Shown: positions 6,146 through 7,458 of the stretch, piece by piece
How the letters are laid out: the number at the start of each line of letters is the position of its first letter
How positions within the stretch are numbered: position 1 is the first letter of the stretch
Assembly (NCBI GenBank): GCA_023230535.1
Contig: JALNXC010000050.1
Location: forward strand, 1 to 7,458
Reading direction: 5' to 3'
From: Alkaliphilus sp.
GTDB taxonomy: Bacteria; Bacillota; Clostridia; Peptostreptococcales; Natronincolaceae
DNA: 7,458 bases
Made by a program: the position numbers and the translations under genes
The notes under the pieces: model-generated
What the model was told of the DNA's origin: nothing
The model's input: the letters and a program-made list of their open reading frames with translations, nothing else
The model's database searches: none

Positions 6146-7458
6146 AAGAAGCCAACTTCTATGTGAATATGCAAAAGGTCGATATAAAATCAAAAAATCC
6201 TGTTGAAAGAATAAACAGCGGGCTAAAGGTGCTTATTGATAATATTTATGACAAATTAAATTATATTACCGATTTTATTGAAAGCACTAAAGAGCTTCAT
6301 GATCTGTTGTTTTCCGAAAACACCCAGATAAACATATTTGGGGATGAGGATATCCCAAACAAATTAGCCATAGATGAACTGTTCCATTATATCGAAAGAA
6401 ATACGGGAAGGCATATTCCCGTAACTATGAAAACCCTCCTGGAGTTATATGATAAACCGCCTTATGGTTGGTTACCGGATGATATCAGAGGGCTTGTTAT
6501 CAGGCTATTTAAGTCCCAGGAAATTAAAATGCAACTAGGAAGCGACTATCTTAATTCATCGGATAAAAATCTAATCCAATATATGACCAAGAAAGATTAT
6601 GTGGACAGATTACTGATTAAAAAAAGAACCAAAACCCCTGAAAAATATTTGAATAACGCTAGAATGTTAGTCAAAGAAGTTTTCAATTATGCCTTTGTGC
6701 CGGGGGATGAGGATGGATTAATGAGCCGTTTCAAAGAATTATCCGGCTATGAATTATCAGAAATCAGGGAACTGTTAGTCCGCTATGAAGAAAAAAACTA
6801 TCCCGGTAAAGATGTGTTGGATAAAGGCAGGAAACTTTTGGGGGAAATTGTAGAGATCAACGATATTACAAGCTTTTTTGAAAAATTATACGAAGTGAAA
6901 GAAGAATTATTGGATTATGAGGAAGAAGTTTTCGACGTAAAGAAGTTTTTCAAAAACCAAAGAGAGCAATTCGATAAAGCGGTTAAACAACTTGATATAT
7001 ATGAAAAAAATAAAACCTATGTCATTGACAGAGAAACTATAAGCTTTGTTAAAGAAATAGAGAAAATAGCTAAATTGGAGAAACCGTATTCGCATATATC
7101 AAAACTTCCTAATTTAGTAAACGACTTTGTCGACAGATTTACCATGCTTTTGGAAGAAGAATGTAAACCCGTAAAAGATGTAATAGAAAGCGATTGGAAT
7201 AAGGTAAAAGAAGAACTGGAATTGTATGATTTTAAGGATGAACTATCCGATAAATTTGACAATAGATTCAATGAACTCTTAAACAGACTGAATTCATCCC
7301 ATAACTTTTATGAAGCCATTGCCATGAAAGAAGAGTCGGATAGATTGAAAATGAGGTGTTTTGAAGAAATCAAAAAAACCGCCCTGGAAAAAAGAAAAAA
7401 GAGGGACGGTAAAAAGCAATCAGTTACCGGCGGAGAGGGCAAGGAGGTTTATACCACC
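6118..7458 (+). pseudogene. brxC: BrxC C-terminal fragment (BREX P-loop protein lacking its ATPase half); 3' end outside window
   Basis: BrxC is the large (about 1,200-residue) P-loop ATPase of BREX. The frame shifted by -1 from brxA is open from 6100 to the window end, and recognisable BrxC sequence begins near 6121 with ESLLKEALKEANFYVN. Typical blocks follow: NPVERINSGL and NIYDKLNYI, NKLAIDELFHYIE, KPPYGWLPDDIRGLVIRLF (about 6454-6510), KRTKTPEKYLNNA, NYPGKDVLDKGRKLLGE, then a charged, mostly helical region to the end. No Walker A or B motif is present; the whole N-terminal ATPase part (roughly 700 residues judged by family length) and all of brxB are absent. There is no proper start: the BrxC sequence begins upstream of the first GTG (6163) and ATG (6169). 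A TTG at 6142 overlaps the brxA stop (TTGA) and could allow reinitiation. Across 447 codons there is no stop or frameshift. Confidence 0.83.

Noticed and set aside
7017..7271. 84-codon minus-strand serine-rich ORF (and others at 6907-7095 and 5836-6096)
   Set aside because: These are antisense shadows of brxC and brxA coding sequence.
1..7458. CRISPR array, tRNA, rRNA or insertion sequence
   Set aside because: No spaced direct repeats, cloverleaf, rRNA-like sequence, transposase or terminal inverted repeats were seen by eye.

Overview
The window is AT-rich and reads as chromosome of a low-GC Firmicute, most likely a member of the Clostridia. This rests on strong Shine-Dalgarno sites (GAGGTGA, AGAGGTG, GAGGAG), extended -10 promoters, a TTG start, and protein families typical of that group: a cysteine synthase, a cardiolipin synthase with two HKD motifs, AzlC/AzlD, and a condensation-like acyltransferase paired with a zinc-ribbon membrane protein. 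The species cannot be named from this sequence alone.

Layout. 1-462 (+) is the C-terminal half of a cysteine synthase, followed at once by a long-stemmed intrinsic terminator (464-526). 622-2061 (-) is a complete cardiolipin synthase, convergent with cysK. The roughly 300-bp divergent spacer that follows holds an orphan 12-bp palindrome (2177-2201) and an extended -10 promoter for azlC. 2366-3414 (+) is azlC-azlD, overlapping by ATGA, a predicted branched-chain amino-acid exporter. 3511-5466 (+) is a two-gene cassette: a cytoplasmic condensation/alcohol-acetyltransferase-like protein keeping the HxxxDG motif, and a small multi-pass membrane protein with an N-terminal CxxC...CxxC zinc ribbon. 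Two stem-loops and a rho-independent terminator (5473-5640) follow it.

The last 1.75 kb is the most unusual part. A good promoter and ribosome binding site drive a gene that begins as BrxA (DUF1819) of a BREX phage-defence locus. After about 119 codons BrxA similarity stops, and the DNA continues in another frame as the C-terminal part of BrxC, open to the window end. The rest of brxA, all of brxB and the ATPase-bearing N-terminal part of brxC are absent. I read this as an internal deletion of a BREX operon that left a brxA'-'brxC scar. The surviving brxC part has no stops or frameshifts, so the event looks recent, or the remnant is still under selection.

The cysK, cls, azlCD and acyltransferase units look like unrelated housekeeping or accessory transcription units. 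Only azlC/azlD, the acyltransferase/zinc-ribbon pair and the two BREX pieces show evidence of acting together.
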